Source: Streptacidiphilus sp. 4-A2 (lineage in GTDB: Bacteria; Actinomycetota; Actinomycetes; Streptomycetales; Streptomycetaceae). Taken from it: 64,000 nucleotides of DNA. The notes beneath the pieces are model-generated. The model was given only the letters and a program-made list of their open reading frames with translations, searched no databases and was not told the origin of the DNA. The translations under genes were made by a program, and so were the position numbers. Of the stretch, positions 62,393 to 64,000 are shown one piece after another. Positions within the stretch are counted from its first letter, which is position 1. Each line of letters opens with the position of its first letter. The DNA lies in contig JAAFYY010000001.1 of assembly GCA_014284505.1 (NCBI GenBank), positions 2,480,001-2,544,000 on the forward strand, read 5' to 3'.

Positions 62393-62587
62393 CACGCCTT
62401 GCCCGACACACCTTGCCCGCAGCGTCTCCCGGACGCGGGTCGGCCGACGGCCGGGGGCAGACCAGGTCCGACCAGCAGAGCAGGTCCGGCCCCGACAAAC
62501 CGACCCCTTCCCCGACGCATTTCCCGACGAAGGAGCCTTCGTGTCGGAGAAGACCCTCCGGGAACGGCAGGCAGAGCCACGTGCCGC

Positions 62588-63050
62588 TCAGCGCTCCACA
62601 GTTGTCGGCTGCGGCTGCGAAGCTGCCTCGGGCGGCTCGGCCTCCGTGTCGGCCGGGCGACCCGCGGGCCGGGGAGCCAGCAGGAACACGGCGACGGCCC
62701 CGACCAGCGCACCGGCCGCCACGCCCCAGACCGTGCGCGTGCCATGGGCAGTCGCGGCCCGCAGGGGCGCGCCGACGGGCCCGGCGGTCCGGGAGTCGGC
62801 GATCCCGGCGAACACGACCAGTCCGATCTGCATACTGGACGAGGTCATGCCGGAGCCGATGCCCTGCTCCTGCGGTTCCACGTCGGACGCCCCGACCACC
62901 CACACGGCGGTCCAGGCCAGCCCCTGGCCGTAGCCGTAGCCGATCAGCCCCGGTACCAGCGGCAGGTACGAGCGGGAATCGGAGACGCCGAGCGCCAGCA
63001 CCCCGACGCCCACCGGCACGCGGGACACCCCGGTCGCCACCGGTCGCCAC
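62588..63050 (-). pseudogene. C-terminal remnant of an MFS transporter
   Basis: About 150 codons are readable: two or three membrane segments (VGVGVLALGVSDSRSYLPLV, LIGYGYGQGLAWTAVWVVGA), the MFS-like segment EPQEQGIGSGMTSSSMQIGL, a last helix (VWGVAAGALVGAVAVFLLAP) and a polar tail to the stop at 62588. The end resembles the last segments of a 14-TM DHA2-type drug exporter. Upstream of about 63050 there is no membrane protein in any frame; instead a different small gene starts at 63132 on the other strand. The transporter has therefore lost about two thirds of its sequence. Confidence 0.65.
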
Positions 63051-63131
63051 CGGCGGCGGCCGGGACAGCCGAACCACCGGCGCCGAGTCAGCGTAGGCTG
63101 ACAGGTGAGGATGCCGCCCTTGGAGGCCGCC

Positions 63132-63425
63132 ATGACCCGCCAGCACCACTTCCACCTCGACCAGGCCGGACACTCGATCACCGTGGACGTCCGTCCCGGG
63201 CACGCGCGGGAGATCGACATGCTGGTCGACGGCAAAGAGGTGGGCTCACGGCGCGAGCGCGCCGCCGACGCGGCGACGCTGACCGGTGAGCTCCCCGGGG
63301 AGCCGCCCCAGCCCTTCACGGTCCGCGTCGAGCACCTGCGGCACCACACACATGCCCTGGCGTGCATGCTGCTGCTGGACGGGCAGGAGATACCCATGCC
63401 CGAGCGCGAGATCAGCGCGCGGTAG
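63132..63425 (+). CDS. Small uncharacterised protein
   Basis: The ATG at 63132 has GGAGG at 63122-63126. This 97-residue protein is rich in charged residues and histidine (TRQHHFHLDQAGHSITVDV, VRVEHLRHHTHALACMLLLD) with alternating strand-like stretches and no signal peptide or membrane segment. I do not recognise a family. A small beta-sandwich is plausible from the hydrophobic pattern. It precedes the alkyl sulfatase-like gene by 197 bases on the same strand. Confidence 0.6.
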   Translation: MTRQHHFHLDQAGHSITVDVRPGHAREIDMLVDGKEVGSRRERAADAATLTGELPGEPPQPFTVRVEHLRHHTHALACMLLLDGQEIPMPEREISAR

Positions 63426-63622
63426 GCCGTCACCCGGTAGGCGCGCGGGAGCAGCACTGCGGCCACAGCCGCCGACACACCCGGGTGCCGGGCGCACCGT
63501 GATCGTGCCGGAATGCGGGCAGCACGTGGGTGGCACAGACTGCCCGAAGGTACATCGAGCGCTTTCCCGAGCCGGTCGCCGGCGCTGCGGGAACCGCTGA
63601 CCGCCGCTGAACGGAGCGACGC

Positions 63623-64000
63623 ATGAGCCAGCTGCCCTCGTTCGAGGACACGACCGACTTCGAGAACGCGGACCGCGGGTTCCTGGGGGCGCTGGTCCCC
63701 GCGGTGGTCAGCACCGCGGACGGGCGGGTGGTGTGGGACAACGACGCCTACGACTACCTCAAGGGCGAGTGCCCCGACACGGTCAACCCGAGCCTGTGGC
63801 GGCAGGCACAGCTGTGCGCGAAGCAGGGCCTGTACGAGGTCACCGACGGGATCTACCAGGTCCGCGGCCTGGACCTGTCGAACATGACGCTGGTGGAGGG
63901 TGAGCGCGGCGTGATCGTCATCGATCCGCTGATCTCCACCGAGTGCGCCGCCGCCGCGCTCGCCCTCTACCGCGAGCACCGCGGGGCGCGGCCGGTCACC
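63623..64000 (+). CDS. Alkyl/aryl sulfatase of the metallo-beta-lactamase family, cut by the right edge
   Basis: The ATG at 63623 opens a frame that runs off the window after 126 codons. SDS-hydrolase (SdsA1/BDS1) features of the N-terminus are visible: DTTDFENADRGFLGALVPAV, GRVVWDNDAYDYLKGECPDT, VNPSLWRQAQLCAKQGLYEV, and GIYQVRGLDLSNMTLVEGER, followed by GVIVIDPLISTECAAAALAL. The metal-binding THxHxDH motif would lie just beyond the edge. These enzymes hydrolyse alkyl sulfates such as dodecyl sulfate. Confidence 0.85.
   Translation, partial: MSQLPSFEDTTDFENADRGFLGALVPAVVSTADGRVVWDNDAYDYLKGECPDTVNPSLWRQAQLCAKQGLYEVTDGIYQVRGLDLSNMTLVEGERGVIVIDPLISTECAAAALALYREHRGARPVT

Overview
The window is very GC-rich actinobacterial DNA with strong third-position G/C bias and overlapping, coupled genes. 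A subtilisin-inhibitor-like protein, a clpP pair next to a PopR/ClgR-type regulator, and a complete antimycin-type gene cluster all point to Streptomyces or a close relative. No rRNA, tRNA, CRISPR array or insertion sequence was recognised.

Sequence quality dominates the annotation. Most genes longer than about 200 codons switch reading frame one or more times. Several switches sit in G/C runs and are often compensated a few codons later, while the protein stays family-like across the break. I read this as residual indels of a draft assembly, so most broken genes are annotated as single genes with approximate frameshift positions. Four other places look like real or assembly-made deletions, because unrelated or incomplete genes are joined: an amidohydrolase/DUF11-like chimera (about 14.06 kb), a lost pcaB (about 18.6 kb), headless pcaI against a headless ROK gene (about 21.28 kb), and an MFS tail (about 62.6-63.05 kb).

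Layout. 0-3 kb: heterodimeric ABC exporter, one half with a degenerate ATP site. 3-5.7 kb: DUF2165 and other membrane protein genes, and a double-GNAT acetyltransferase. 5.7-7.7 kb: two ClpP paralogues and a convergent PopR-like regulator. 8-9.5 kb: secreted SSI-type protease inhibitor and a histidine phosphatase. 9.7-13.7 kb: SRPBCC protein, fatty acid hydroxylase divergent from a TetR regulator across a perfect operator pair, polyprenyl synthase, LuxR-type regulator. 13.7-16.3 kb: chimeric gene and an acyl-CoA ligase. 16.3-21.3 kb: 4-hydroxybenzoate/protocatechuate operon pcaI-J-H-G-L-pobA (minus strand), lacking pcaB and pcaF. 21.3-31.3 kb: ROK fragment, secreted HAD phosphatase, Ser/Thr kinase, LtrA, DUF3224, a phosphotransferase-like protein, an ATP-grasp protein, and a coupled pair made of a receiver/flavin oxidoreductase and a cyclic-nucleotide-domain histidine kinase. 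31.6-32.6 kb: quinone oxidoreductase.

32.6-59.9 kb is an antimycin-type cluster in its long form. antBA (acyltransferase, ECF sigma factor) run left; antC-antD-antE (NRPS, PKS, crotonyl-CoA carboxylase/reductase) run right; antG-F-Q (ACP, aryl-CoA ligase, phosphopantetheinyl transferase) run left; antH-I-J-K-L-M-N-O-P run right. By the established model, AntN, formamidase activity and AntP turn tryptophan into anthranilate; AntF loads it on AntG; the PaaABCDE-like AntHIJKL oxidises it to 3-aminosalicylate, which is formylated. AntC adds threonine and pyruvate (reduced to lactate), AntD adds an alkylmalonyl unit supplied by AntE and cyclises the dilactone, AntM reduces the ketone, and AntB acylates the hydroxyl. 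In-frame TTA codons in antC and antN suggest bldA control.

60-64 kb: a secreted glycine-rich protein, a TIGR01777-type epimerase behind a palindromic promoter, an MFS remnant, a small unknown protein and the start of an alkyl sulfatase-like gene.
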